DNA of 64,000 nt from an uncultured Bacillota bacterium (GCA_902491575.1 CABUID010000003.1:1-64000); one strand, 5' to 3'. Counted from the first letter of the stretch, positions 37,105 through 46,163 are shown. Translations and numbers: made by a program. The notes: generated by a model not told the origin, from the sequence alone.

Positions 37105-38764
37105 ATACAGAAATAATAACAGGTAAAATCATCGGTTCTCTATCTACTTCTGCTTTTACCAAAGCCTGAATTTTCTCCTTACATAAAGATCTCAATTCAT
37201 TAAAATCAACTAAACCAGGTTTTTGTACAAATTCATAAACCGTATCGGAAAAACATTTTGAAACTTTTTCAACGAATGCGGTTGCACTACGATTCAAAAT
37301 AAATCCTCTCATTTGAACATCGGGTCCAGCAACAATTTTTCTTGTTGACATTGAAAAAGACACTCCTAATATCATGACACCATCTTGTTGTAACTTTCTT
37401 CGGTCATTGATAACGACATTGCCAACATCACCAATTCCAATACCATCCACCATCACTTCATCAGCACTAATGGTATCAAATGTTCGAACCAATTCACCAT
37501 TTTTAAAATTAGCAACCATACCATTATCATAAACTAAAATATTACTATGATTATAACCTTGATCTAAAGCTAATCTTGCATTATCCACCATCTTATTATA
37601 ATAACCTCTTACTGGCATATAATATTTTGGTTTAAAAATAGATAGCATTGTTTTTAAATCCTCACTACCAGCATGCATGCTCACATAATCTTTGGTTATA
37701 TTATAAATTTGAGCATCTGTTTTATAAAGCTTATCGAGAATTCTTGCAAAAGACAATTCAGTTCCAGCATGAGCTGGAGAAGCAATAATAAACGCATCTT
37801 CTGCATTGATTTTTAATGATTTTTCCGTATCATTCGCTAAAGCAATTTCATTTAACTTTTCAAAAACTTTATTTCCTAATTCACTGACGACAACGATACA
37901 ATCATGATCAAAGATATTTGTAGTTATTAAATTTTCAGGTAATGAAAAATCGTGAATTTCATCTTTTAATAAAGACACTGTTTCTCTAACTTGTCTTGTG
38001 TATAAATATACTTTTCGATGATTTAATTTAGCACAATCCATAATTTCTTGTAATTGAAAAATCGTTTGTCCATAAATCGAAATAAATATACGACCTTTCA
38101 CTTCATCGCATATAGTATTTAATTTCATAGACAAATGATTATTGGGAGCAACATATCCTGAATAAGAAGCATTATAGGATTCAGCAAGTAAAGCAAGCGT
38201 AGGTATTTTAGAAATTTCCATTAAACGTGGTAAACAAGTATCATAAGGCGCTTTTTGAGAGAAGTCCAATATAAAATCACCTGTATAAACAATCAAGCCA
38301 TTTTCAGTTTCTAAAGCATAACCACAAGCGTTTGGAACACTATGTGAAACACTAAAAGCATGAATTTTTACTCCATTGACAATAAAAGATTGATTACAAT
38401 GAATAACATGAAAATGAGCAGAACGTATATTTTTACCAAATCTTTCTGCTGTTTGATATAAAGATAACAAGGTAAAGTTTGTACAATAAATATCGACAGG
38501 TGTACCAATTTCTTCAATAATAAAAGGTAAAGCACCAATATTTTCATCATGACCATGAGTTAAAAAGATTCCTTTTATACAATCTTTTTTACTAACTAAA
38601 TATTGATATCCTGGCAAAATGACATCAATACCTAATAAGGATTCTTCAGGATATCGAAGGCCTGCGTCAAAAACATAAATCTGATCATTATATTCTACAA
38701 CATATAATGATTTTCCATTTTCATCTAGTCCCCCTAAAGCAAATATTCTTACATTTTCTGTCAT
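37103..38764 (-). CDS. RNase J family protein with altered metal-binding residues
   Basis: RNase J is a 5'-3' exo- and endonuclease of the beta-CASP metallo-beta-lactamase group. The 553-residue length and order (lactamase domain, beta-CASP, C-terminal domain) are normal. The HxHxDH motif, however, reads HGHDEN at 70-75, so Asp is Glu74 and the second-site His is Asn75. His141 (SHSVPNACGY), Asp163 (TGDF) and His364 (SMHAGSED) are kept, but the last metal ligand, His in PVHGE, is Arg386 (PVRGYY). With a uniform shift of 4 these correspond to D78, H79 and H390 of B. subtilis J1. The protein probably has weak or no nuclease activity and acts like RNase J2, a partner subunit of an active J1 elsewhere. 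Otherwise the gene looks under selection. Confidence 0.92.
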   Translation of the reverse strand: MTENVRIFALGGLDENGKSLYVVEYNDQIYVFDAGLRYPEESLLGIDVILPGYQYLVSKKDCIKGIFLTHGHDENIGALPFIIEEIGTPVDIYCTNFTLLSLYQTAERFGKNIRSAHFHVIHCNQSFIVNGVKIHAFSVSHSVPNACGYALETENGLIVYTGDFILDFSQKAPYDTCLPRLMEISKIPTLALLAESYNASYSGYVAPNNHLSMKLNTICDEVKGRIFISIYGQTIFQLQEIMDCAKLNHRKVYLYTRQVRETVSLLKDEIHDFSLPENLITTNIFDHDCIVVVSELGNKVFEKLNEIALANDTEKSLKINAEDAFIIASPAHAGTELSFARILDKLYKTDAQIYNITKDYVSMHAGSEDLKTMLSIFKPKYYMPVRGYYNKMVDNARLALDQGYNHSNILVYDNGMVANFKNGELVRTFDTISADEVMVDGIGIGDVGNVVINDRRKLQQDGVMILGVSFSMSTRKIVAGPDVQMRGFILNRSATAFVEKVSKCFSDTVYEFVQKPGLVDFNELRSLCKEKIQALVKAEVDREPMILPVIISV

Positions 38765-38784
38765 ATTTGTTCATCACACCTTTC

Positions 38785-39681
38785 TTATTCTTCCATTTTG
38801 TGGATTGCATTTATAAAAGCTAAAACCATTGAAACATCCTTACGATAATTTTTAACCATTGTCTCATCAATCGGATTTTTAATTTCAACTTCTGCATAAT
38901 GATGAGCATTATCGATACATAGTACCATTGTATTTTTTCTTACAAATAAAGATACTGGTCCTTTAGCTTGTAAGCGCAATACATAAAGTTTATCAAGTAA
39001 AGATAGAATATTATTGGTTGGTTTTTCATTTTTATAAAAAACTTCAAAATTCTCATTATACTTTTTAAACTTTAAAGGTAATTCTATGTTATATTCTTTC
39101 TCCGAAAGTTCTTTTTTTCTTGAAATATCAGGAATTTTTTTTCCATAAATATTAAATTTAGATTCACTAGCATAAGGAATAATATAAATTCGACCAAAAA
39201 AATGATTGATTGTTTTCTTTACAGTCTTGCTTCCTTTTTTTCCTTTTTGCTTAGCAATTTTTATTTCATCAAATGCTCGAACTGTAGTCGATTCTATCAA
39301 TTGATCTTTATAAACAAAACTATAATAGTCTGTACAACCATACTGAGCAAAATTATCATTCACTAAATTTAATTTTAAAAATGATTCTTTACTATAACCT
39401 TTTTTACGATTAAACTTAACCTCGCTTACTAAGCCATTTAAAGACTCTAAAATAATTAATTTTAAAAGTTTTGATTGCATAGGAGCTCCAACTGCTGTTA
39501 AAAACAAAAAGAGGGCCATGATTGTAGCTAATAAAATCGATAAAGTAGTCATCGTTGAATTTTCAGTTACATTTTTAAATCCTAACCAATAAAGTAAAAA
39601 CATACCTACTAAAACGATAATAATCATCCCACAATATTGTACAATCTTAGCCAATTTACGATATTTTTCTATTTTTTCCAT
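38785..39681 (-). CDS. DUF3137 family membrane protein
   Basis: 298 residues: two helices (about 15-33 and 47-66), then a cytoplasmic domain with KYGYSKESF-like start (KKGYSKESFLKLNLV), CTDYYSFVYKDQLIESTTVRAFDE and FGRIYIIPYA, the usual DUF3137 pattern. Function unknown. It lies 20 bp upstream of the RNase J-like gene on the same strand and may be in the same operon. Confidence 0.75.
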   Translation of the reverse strand: MEKIEKYRKLAKIVQYCGMIIIVLVGMFLLYWLGFKNVTENSTMTTLSILLATIMALFLFLTAVGAPMQSKLLKLIILESLNGLVSEVKFNRKKGYSKESFLKLNLVNDNFAQYGCTDYYSFVYKDQLIESTTVRAFDEIKIAKQKGKKGSKTVKKTINHFFGRIYIIPYASESKFNIYGKKIPDISRKKELSEKEYNIELPLKFKKYNENFEVFYKNEKPTNNILSLLDKLYVLRLQAKGPVSLFVRKNTMVLCIDNAHHYAEVEIKNPIDETMVKNYRKDVSMVLAFINAIHKMEE

Positions 39682-39884
39682 AACATCACATCCATTTTCT
39701 TCTTTATGATTATACTATAAAAGATATAAAAATTAAAGTATTAATTATATAAATAATTAATCATCAAAAAAAAGGGATTTTCTTATAACTTTATTCACAT
39801 TTTTAGGCTTATTTCATATTATAGAATGAAAGCATAAAATAAAAATGCTTTTCATAAAATAATATGATTTAGGATCGTGATTCA

Positions 39885-40739
39885 ATGTTTGGAAAAATTA
39901 TAACAGCAGTTGTGACACCTTTTGATGAAAACAATAATATTGATTTTGAAAGTTTAAAAAAACTATTAAACCACCTTGCAGAAACGCATACAGATAGCGT
40001 AGTAATAGCAGGAACTACAGGAGAGGGTTCCACACTTTCTTTAAATGAAAAAATAAACTTGTTTACTTTTGCAAAAGAAAACTTACCTAAAAGAATAAAA
40101 GTAATTGCAGCTATCGGTACAAATAACACTATGGAAACCATAAAAATAGTCAAACGAGTAAATAAAATCAATGTCGATGGTTATTTGATCATTACCCCTT
40201 ATTATAACAAGCCATCACAAGAAGGAATCTATCAACATTTTAAGGCTATCGATAGTATTTCAACGAAACCCATTCTAGTTTACAACGTAGCTTCAAGATG
40301 TGGTGTAGAAGCAAATTTTCAAACACTGATTCGCTTATATCATGATTGTAACCATATTGTCGGTTTAAAACATGCCTCGAAAAATATCACTTTAATCTCT
40401 TCATTAAAAAAAGAAATGCCACAATTTCTAATTTATGGTGGCGAAGATCACTTTATCCTTGACGTATTAAAAAATGGTGGCGATGGGATTATATCCGTCA
40501 TTACAAATTATTATGGAAATGAAGTTTATGAACTCATACAAGATTTCCATAATGGATTTGAAAATATGACTTTGTATGAATATACCCAAATGATTGCAGA
40601 AATAGCTTTTATCGAATCTTCACCTGCACCTATAAAATATATTCTCTACAAACATGGCTTAATATTAAATCATTTAAGATTACCACTTGTTCCTCTTTCT
40701 TCTCCATTTAAACAACTTATCGACAATATTTTGGATTAA
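39885..40739 (+). CDS. dapA: 4-hydroxy-tetrahydrodipicolinate synthase (DapA)
   Basis: Condenses pyruvate with aspartate semialdehyde for lysine and meso-DAP. The 284-residue TIM barrel has Thr45 in AGTTGEGS, Tyr107 in PYYNKPSQEG, Tyr133 and Arg138 in VYNVASRCGV and Schiff-base Lys162 in GLKHAS, all as in DapA. The Arg that binds the second substrate favours DapA over N-acetylneuraminate lyase, although SxxGE-type variants make the family hard to split. No other dap gene is nearby and no lysine riboswitch precedes it. Confidence 0.88.
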   Translation: MFGKIITAVVTPFDENNNIDFESLKKLLNHLAETHTDSVVIAGTTGEGSTLSLNEKINLFTFAKENLPKRIKVIAAIGTNNTMETIKIVKRVNKINVDGYLIITPYYNKPSQEGIYQHFKAIDSISTKPILVYNVASRCGVEANFQTLIRLYHDCNHIVGLKHASKNITLISSLKKEMPQFLIYGGEDHFILDVLKNGGDGIISVITNYYGNEVYELIQDFHNGFENMTLYEYTQMIAEIAFIESSPAPIKYILYKHGLILNHLRLPLVPLSSPFKQLIDNILD

Positions 40740-40747
40740 GTACTATC

Positions 40748-40775
40748 AAAAAAACAGATGATCATCTGTTTTTTT
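40748..40775. terminator. Bidirectional terminator after dapA
   Basis: AAAAAAACAGATGATCATCTGTTTTTTT, a perfect 28-bp palindrome between convergent genes. Confidence 0.92.
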
Positions 40776-40780
40776 GCATT

Positions 40781-42220
40781 TTATACTTTGATTTTCGTCC
40801 ATTTTCGGGAATGAAAACGGATTAAATTTAGACTCATTCGTAAACCTTGGTCGATAAATTGAGCAATCCATGCACCATATATTCCTAGTCCTTGAACCAT
40901 ATTTCCTTCACTATCCATATGCGTAAATAATAAATAAATCAAAACATAAGAGACGAGAGGTCTTATTAGTGTTACAGAAAGTAAAGAAGTAAGAGCCGTA
41001 AATTTACTATCTCCTGCAGATCTTAAAATTCCTGTACTGACCCATTGGATATTTTGAAAAATGCAAGCTGCACCAGCAATTAATAACGCATTACAAGCTG
41101 TATTGAGTTTATAAGTGGAATCGGGTTTATATAAACCTACTAAATTTTTCCTTAATAGAATCATTATTAAACATAAAATAATGCCACAACTCACAGACAA
41201 AATCATCGCAACTTTTGCATAAACAATTGCTAAATCCACTCTTTTTTCGCCAAGTTTATGTCCAATGATAGCTGCAGTTCCAATTGAAAAACCATCGGAT
41301 AAAGTAAAGAGTAATGAATTAATATCATTACATACACCTTGTATATAAGTATCTATCGTTCCTAAACCATTTACTATCATCGCAAAAATAATAAAACCAA
41401 TTCGCATTAATATTTGTTCAATCATTACAGTTGGTAAAAGTTTAAATATCGAGTGAAGTGATTCTTTTTTCCATTTAAATAATCGAGTAAAACGAAATTG
41501 AATATAATCTTTTTGTTTATAAGCAGCAAACAAAGATATTAAAAAGCCAACCATTTGTCCTATAATTGTCGCTAAAGCTGCACCCTTTATCCCTAAAGAA
41601 GGAAATCCTAATCTTCCTGTAATAAAACAATAGTTGAAAAAGATATTTACAAGATTAGCGATGATATTAGAAATCATTGAAATTTTTGTGTTTCCAATTC
41701 CTTTTTGACAAGCATTCAATGCCATAGCTAAAGCATTAAAGATAAATCCAGCAGATAATATTTGCAAATAAGTAATGGCATAAGGTAAAGTATCTTCTTT
41801 CGCATTCATTAATAAACATAAGGGTTTGGCAAATAGAATAAAAAGAAGAGATGTCGTTAAAGATAAAAAAACAGCCAAGCCAATCCCAATGTGCATGGTT
41901 TTATTAGCCCCTTCAATGTCTTGTTGTCCTTTTCTTCTTGCAATGATAGCACTCAAAACAACATTTAAGGATTGTGAAAGACATACTAAAATGAAATAAG
42001 GCTGTTTACAAATCGTAACTGCTGCATTGGCAACATTTCCTATATCCGCAACTTGAATACCATCAAATAAAGTAACCAAAGCGACTAAAAAAGACTCAAT
42101 CATACTTGCCCAAACAATCTTCATTACATCTTTTGAAATCGCAAAAAAGCCAGGAATTTCTCCTTGTTTTTCATTTTCTTTACAGTAGAAATTTGTATTC
42201 AACAATCTTTTCAAATGCAT
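40781..42220 (-). CDS. MATE family efflux transporter (first of three)
   Basis: 479 residues in 12 hydrophobic helices arranged as two six-helix halves. Signature segments include VWASMIESFLVALVTLFDGIQVADIGN in helix 1-2 and GFSIGTAAIIGHKLGEKRVDLA in the second half, as in NorM/DinF-type Na+- or H+-coupled exporters of cationic compounds. ATG 42220 follows AAGAAGG by seven bases; an in-frame TTG lies two codons earlier. It lies just after the 101-aa gene of the rlmA-rsuA group. Substrate unknown. Confidence 0.9.
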   Translation of the reverse strand: MHLKRLLNTNFYCKENEKQGEIPGFFAISKDVMKIVWASMIESFLVALVTLFDGIQVADIGNVANAAVTICKQPYFILVCLSQSLNVVLSAIIARRKGQQDIEGANKTMHIGIGLAVFLSLTTSLLFILFAKPLCLLMNAKEDTLPYAITYLQILSAGFIFNALAMALNACQKGIGNTKISMISNIIANLVNIFFNYCFITGRLGFPSLGIKGAALATIIGQMVGFLISLFAAYKQKDYIQFRFTRLFKWKKESLHSIFKLLPTVMIEQILMRIGFIIFAMIVNGLGTIDTYIQGVCNDINSLLFTLSDGFSIGTAAIIGHKLGEKRVDLAIVYAKVAMILSVSCGIILCLIMILLRKNLVGLYKPDSTYKLNTACNALLIAGAACIFQNIQWVSTGILRSAGDSKFTALTSLLSVTLIRPLVSYVLIYLLFTHMDSEGNMVQGLGIYGAWIAQFIDQGLRMSLNLIRFHSRKWTKIKV

Positions 42221-42232
42221 TTTCAAACCTTC

Positions 42233-42538
42233 TTAAAAATCTTTTTTTGCTTCATATAATTCTTTCATTTTATTTAAATCTTTTGTTAATTGCACTACTC
42301 TTTTTTTTCTTGATTTTAAATCAACAAGATTCATTAAAATAATCACTGCACCAATGAAAATCATCGAAACTATCCCACCTAATAAATCTTTATCAAAGGA
42401 ATAATATAATACAACCATTATGATAATCAGAGCACCAAAAAAAATTCCGATATAATTAAAAATATATTTTCTTTTAATTTTATCAATAAAATCCATTAAG
42501 GAGTTAATTTCACTCATTTCTAATTTTTCATATTTCAT
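42233..42538 (-). CDS. Hypothetical two-helix membrane protein, 101 aa
   Basis: Two hydrophobic helices (about 27-46 and 53-71) between charged ends; residues 72-101 look like a Lys/Glu-rich amphipathic or coiled-coil helix (SRKKRVVQLTKDLNKMKELYEAKKDF). No family recognised. It starts 1 bp after the rsuA-like stop and is likely read with it. Confidence 0.65.
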   Translation of the reverse strand: MKYEKLEMSEINSLMDFIDKIKRKYIFNYIGIFFGALIIIMVVLYYSFDKDLLGGIVSMIFIGAVIILMNLVDLKSRKKRVVQLTKDLNKMKELYEAKKDF

Positions 42539-42539
42539 T

Positions 42540-43247
42540 TTATTTTTTTAACATCGCTATTTCCATTTCAGTCAATAATCGATATTCTCCTTCTTTCAAA
42601 TTTCTATCTAAAATTAATGAACCAAAAGATATTCTTTTCAATGCAATTACCTTTAAACCTAAAGCCATGAACATTCGCTTAACTTGATGAAATTTTCCTT
42701 CATGAATCGTAAGCATTGCCGTATTGTTTGATGAAAGTTCAATAGTTGCAGGTAAAGTTAAATAACCATCTTCTAAAACAATTCCTTTTTCAAATTTTTC
42801 ATAATATTCAGGAAGAAAAGTTCCTTCAAATTCTACAAAATATTTTTTATCCACATGATTTTTAGGGCTTAATAATTGATGGCATAGTTGACCATCATTT
42901 GTTATTAACAATAGCCCTGTAGTATCTTTATCTAATCTGCCGACAGGAAATATTTTATAAGAAGCATATTCATCTACTAAATCTAAAATCGTAGTTTCTT
43001 TTAAATCAAAAGTTGCCGTTACAACCCCTTTTGGTTTATTCAGCATAATATAAAGTAATTCATGGTAGGTTATATTTTGATTAAAAACCATCACTTCATC
43101 TTCATCCATATCTACTTTATAATCATCATCGGTAATCATTTGACCATTCACCATTACTTCTTTGCATCGTATGTATTTTTTTACTTCTTTCCGACTACCA
43201 TATCCACAATGAGCTAACATTTTATCTAGTCGCATTTTCATATTCAT
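42540..43247 (-). CDS. RsuA/RluB-family rRNA pseudouridine synthase
   Basis: 235 residues: S4 RNA-binding domain at the start (MRLDKMLAHCGYGSRKEVKKYI) and a catalytic domain with YIMLNKPKGVVTA and the key Asp in GRLDKDTTGLLLITNDG near 103. In this family pseudouridine is made in 16S or 23S rRNA; the site cannot be told by eye, RsuA (U516) being likely from length. Start: AAGGAG lies just before three in-frame ATG at 43247, 43241 and 43235; I keep the first. It overlaps the rlmA-like gene by up to 26 bp. Confidence 0.92.
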   Translation of the reverse strand: MNMKMRLDKMLAHCGYGSRKEVKKYIRCKEVMVNGQMITDDDYKVDMDEDEVMVFNQNITYHELLYIMLNKPKGVVTATFDLKETTILDLVDEYASYKIFPVGRLDKDTTGLLLITNDGQLCHQLLSPKNHVDKKYFVEFEGTFLPEYYEKFEKGIVLEDGYLTLPATIELSSNNTAMLTIHEGKFHQVKRMFMALGLKVIALKRISFGSLILDRNLKEGEYRLLTEMEIAMLKK

Positions 43248-44085
43248 TTTCTCCTTTTTGATAGATTAAAAGAACGAAGGCAGCTTTAGTAGTTAAACAA
43301 TCCAATTCAAGCAATTTTTTCTTATCTTCCTGACTGGTTTTATAATAATACGGTGTCATTGTAAACAAATTATAAATTTCATCCTTTGTTTTCAATGTTA
43401 TGTCTTTTTCAATATGTATTTCATCAATTAAATGAAATCCATTGATAGTTTTCTCTTTCATGACATTTAATATTACATTTTTATATAATTTTTTTTTCAA
43501 GTCATACAAATGATAAGCATCTGGAAGAACACGGATATAAAAGCCTTTGTCTTTTAATACACGATAAAATTCTTTTTCATCAAATAAGGCAAAGCAATTT
43601 AACATTATCGAAAAAGAATCGTTTAAAAAAGGTAAATTCATTAAATTTCCAATACAAAATTCAATTTGGTCAAGATTCATTTCTCTTTTTTTCTTGCATG
43701 CTTCTAAAATTGCATATTTAGAAATATCAATTCCAATAGTATTCATATTCTTAATTTTGTTTACTTCTTGGTGTAAATAGTTCGTATAGTAACCTTCACC
43801 ACAAGCTAAATCGCAAAAATTAAAAGTTTCAGAAGGGGCATATTTAAGGATATTTTCTAAAATGCATTGTCTTAAAAAACCATAATAATTTAATTTTAAA
43901 AATAATGCACGAGCCTCAATCATTTCTTTACAATCACCAGGATCTACACTATGCTTTTGGTTGGCTAAAAGTAAATTAACATAACCTTTGGCTGCTAAAT
44001 CATAGTTATGCTTATTTTCACATTGATAGCAATGATCTTTTTTTATCAATTCTTTTTGACAAACTGGACATTTAAAAAGGCTCAT
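43222..44085 (-). CDS. RlmA-type 23S rRNA (guanine) methyltransferase
   Basis: 287 residues: N-terminal zinc-binding site (FKCPVCQKELIKKDHCYQCENKHNYDLAAKGYVNLL; four Cys/His ligands within 35 residues), then a SAM-dependent fold with NFCDLACGEGYYTNYL near 93 and IGIDISKYAI. The family includes RlmA(I), G745, and RlmA(II)/TlrB, G748, which gives tylosin resistance; here a housekeeping role is more likely. It is first in a unit with the pseudouridine synthase, both acting on rRNA. Confidence 0.9.
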   Translation of the reverse strand: MSLFKCPVCQKELIKKDHCYQCENKHNYDLAAKGYVNLLLANQKHSVDPGDCKEMIEARALFLKLNYYGFLRQCILENILKYAPSETFNFCDLACGEGYYTNYLHQEVNKIKNMNTIGIDISKYAILEACKKKREMNLDQIEFCIGNLMNLPFLNDSFSIMLNCFALFDEKEFYRVLKDKGFYIRVLPDAYHLYDLKKKLYKNVILNVMKEKTINGFHLIDEIHIEKDITLKTKDEIYNLFTMTPYYYKTSQEDKKKLLELDCLTTKAAFVLLIYQKGENEYENATR

Positions 44086-44173
44086 TTTTTACTCCTCTTT
44101 TTAAAATATTATATCATTTTGAAAACGAAAACCAAACATTATTCTAAATGATTCGTTTGCGTTTGAAATTTTC

Positions 44174-44202
44174 TTGACAAAATCGGTGATACTCCATATA
44201 AT
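44174..44202 (+). promoter_or_regulatory. Consensus promoter of the Fur-family operon
   Basis: TTGACA (44174-44179), 17-bp spacer, TATAAT (44197-44202): both hexamers match consensus exactly, the strongest promoter in the window. Such a promoter needs a repressor, which fits the operator right after it. Confidence 0.93.
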
Positions 44203-44213
44203 AAATAGCAGAT

Positions 44214-44230
44214 TTGAGACTGAGTCTCAA
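44214..44230 (+). promoter_or_regulatory. Fur-family operator, 7-1-7 inverted repeat
   Basis: TTGAGACTGAGTCTCAA: arms TTGAGACT and AGTCTCAA around a central G. The 7-1-7 spacing is the hallmark of Fur/Zur/PerR boxes, but the sequence differs from Fur (TGATAATNATTATCA) and PerR boxes. It begins about 5 bp past the expected transcription start and ends 16 bp before the regulator's ATG, so binding would block the operon. Confidence 0.85.
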
Positions 44231-44246
44231 GTTTAAAGAGGGAACT

Positions 44247-44621
44247 ATGACATATCAAACAAAACAAAAAAATTTAATTCTTACTACCTTAAAAGAAAAT
44301 GAAGGCATCTCTTATTCTGCTAAAGAATTAAAAGATTCTTTACCCATTTCGATTTCAAAGGCAACGATTTATCGCTTATTAGATGCTTTGTGTAAGGAAC
44401 AAAGAATATGTAAATTCTATAATGAAATATCGAAAGTTTATGAATACCAATACTATAAAGATATTTTAAGTTGTCATTTCCACTTACATTTTAAGTGTAA
44501 TCATTGTGGCAAATTATATCATTTACCTAGTCAAATAAATGAGCAAAACTTTTTAATCGATTATTCCCATTCTATGCTTTATGGACAATGCTTTTTATGT
44601 CGAAAGGAAAAAAAATTATGA
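44247..44621 (+). CDS. Fur family metalloregulator (Zur/Mur-like)
   Basis: 124 residues: winged helix (TYQTKQKNLILTTLKENEGISYSAKELKD...ISKATIYRLLDALCKE), hinge, then a metal-binding half with HFHLHFKCNHCGKLYHLP (about 81-98) and CFLCRKE at the end, which form the structural Cys4 zinc site (CxxC ... CxxC) with a His cluster. Which metal it senses is not certain; zinc is favoured by the His/Cys content. The ATG at 44247 follows GAGGGA. It overlaps the next gene by 4 bp (ATGA) and probably represses it and itself through the operator at 44214-44230. Confidence 0.92.
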   Translation: MTYQTKQKNLILTTLKENEGISYSAKELKDSLPISISKATIYRLLDALCKEQRICKFYNEISKVYEYQYYKDILSCHFHLHFKCNHCGKLYHLPSQINEQNFLIDYSHSMLYGQCFLCRKEKKL

Positions 44622-45493
44622 ATAAAGAACTTCTCTTAGCTTTGACGGACGCTCTATTAGATACATTAAAAGTTTTTGTTGTTGTATTTTTGATATATAT
44701 TTTGTTTTCTTTTATTGAAGGAAAGATTGCCAAAAAGTTTGAAAAACAATCTAAATTCTCTCCATTAATAGGTGCGAGCATCGGTCTTATTCCGCAATGT
44801 GGTTTTTCTATTGTCTCTGCTGATTTATATCGTAAAAAATATATTTCTATGGGGACACTTTTAGCCGTATTTATTGCTTGTTCCGATGAAGCATTGCCTG
44901 TGTTATTATCTTATCCAGATAAATTATATATTTTAATTCCATTATTATTAATAAAATTTATTATCGCTGTTATATTTGGATATCTTATCGATTTTATCTA
45001 CAAAAAGCAAATCATTCATCCTACCCATCAAGAAGAAATTCTCGTTCATAGTGGTTGTTGCCATCATGAAATTGAACAAGAAAAAGAAAGTAATCTGAAA
45101 AAGCATTTTCTTCACCCCCTTATTCATTCACTTAAAATTGGTATTTATGTTTTAATTGTTAATTTATTATTTGCACTTTTAATTTATTTTGTTGGCGAAA
45201 ATTCAATTAAAGTGTTTTTAAATCGTAATTTATATCTTACACCGGTATTAGCTGGACTTGTAGGTTTAATTCCCAATTGTGCTTCTTCAGTCATTTTAAC
45301 GGAATTATATATTTCTTCTGCTTTATCTTTTGGTGCATTGATGTCCGGATTAATCTGTAATGCTGGTTTAGGATTAATTTATTTATTTAAAGATAAGAAA
45401 AATATGAAAAATGCTTTCCTAATGATGTTTATTTTATACATGATTAGCATGATTAGTGGCTATTTTATCTTATTGATTGAACATTTTCTATGA
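44618..45493 (+). CDS. Putative heavy-metal exporter (PF11449/ArsP_2-like permease)
   Basis: 291 residues with about eight to ten membrane helices in two repeats: GLIPQCGFSIVSADLYRKKYISMGTLLAVFIACSDEALPVLL (first) and GLIPNCASSVILTELYISSALSFGALMSGL (second), the signature of the 'putative 10-TM heavy-metal exporter' family. The loop between the halves has HSGCCHHEIEQE, a likely metal-binding site. Transport has not been proven for the family; export of zinc, manganese or a metalloid is likely here because it is coupled (ATGA) to a Fur-family repressor. Confidence 0.82.
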   Translation: MNKELLLALTDALLDTLKVFVVVFLIYILFSFIEGKIAKKFEKQSKFSPLIGASIGLIPQCGFSIVSADLYRKKYISMGTLLAVFIACSDEALPVLLSYPDKLYILIPLLLIKFIIAVIFGYLIDFIYKKQIIHPTHQEEILVHSGCCHHEIEQEKESNLKKHFLHPLIHSLKIGIYVLIVNLLFALLIYFVGENSIKVFLNRNLYLTPVLAGLVGLIPNCASSVILTELYISSALSFGALMSGLICNAGLGLIYLFKDKKNMKNAFLMMFILYMISMISGYFILLIEHFL

Positions 45494-45552
45494 TTTCAAT
45501 TGATTTGTAAATCTTTTCATTATAAAATATTAGTAATAATGGGAGAATCAAT

Positions 45553-46113
45553 ATGGCAATAGAAAAAATAAATTGGTTAAATCAAATGGAAAAAGCATTA
45601 TTTGAAGAAAAAAATAATGACTTAAAAATGTTTAAAACAGATATGGTAAATTTACTTTCATATGCTTATCTTGATTTTGAGTTAATCTATCAAGATTTTT
45701 GCAAAGAAAAAAATCATCCTTATGAAAATGATGCTTTTTATTGTTTTCAGGAAATTTTTGCTTATTTTTCAATTAATCATAATATCTTAATTTATGATAT
45801 GTATTCTACTTATAAATTGTTTTGTCAATTTGCTGGTACAGAGCCTTTAGATAAATTAAAGTTTAAAATTCTAGCTAATCATCTAACGGATAGTCAAATT
45901 ATCGATGATATTGAACTAATAGCACAAAGTCGAAAATTAATTGATCCTTTTCATTATTATTCACTTTGCTTATCTTTTTGTTATTTAATTTTGTTAAGAA
46001 GAATTGTTTTAACGGAAAGACATTATAATATTCTTGTTGGTCTTTTTAACCGAAAGATTGATCAAATACCTACTTATAATGAATTTTATGAAAAAACTTT
46101 CAAACAACATTAA
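45553..46113 (+). CDS. Hypothetical protein, 186 aa
   Basis: A mostly helical, acidic-aromatic soluble protein (LSYAYLDFELIYQDFCKEKNHPYENDAFYCFQEIFAYFSIN...). No motif, signal peptide or clear membrane span; LCLSFCYLILLRRIV near 145 is hydrophobic but could be a buried helix. It lies 60 bp after the metal exporter with its own GGGAG site and ends at a strong terminator; possibly the last gene of that operon. Family not recognised. Confidence 0.65.
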   Translation: MAIEKINWLNQMEKALFEEKNNDLKMFKTDMVNLLSYAYLDFELIYQDFCKEKNHPYENDAFYCFQEIFAYFSINHNILIYDMYSTYKLFCQFAGTEPLDKLKFKILANHLTDSQIIDDIELIAQSRKLIDPFHYYSLCLSFCYLILLRRIVLTERHYNILVGLFNRKIDQIPTYNEFYEKTFKQH

Positions 46114-46118
46114 TAATC

Positions 46119-46163
46119 AAAAAACTAACTGAAAAATTCATTTGTTTCTAGTTAGTTTTTTTT
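46119..46163. terminator. Bidirectional terminator between the 186-aa gene and plsC
   Basis: AAAACTAACT ... AGTTAGTTTT stem with T-run, between convergent genes. Confidence 0.85.

Noticed and set aside
39828..39853. Hairpin GAAAGCAT...ATGCTTTTC before dapA, possible lysine riboswitch or attenuator
   Set aside because: Only a short AT-rich hairpin with four T; no lysine-riboswitch core (GAGGUGCG-type and K-turn elements) is visible.
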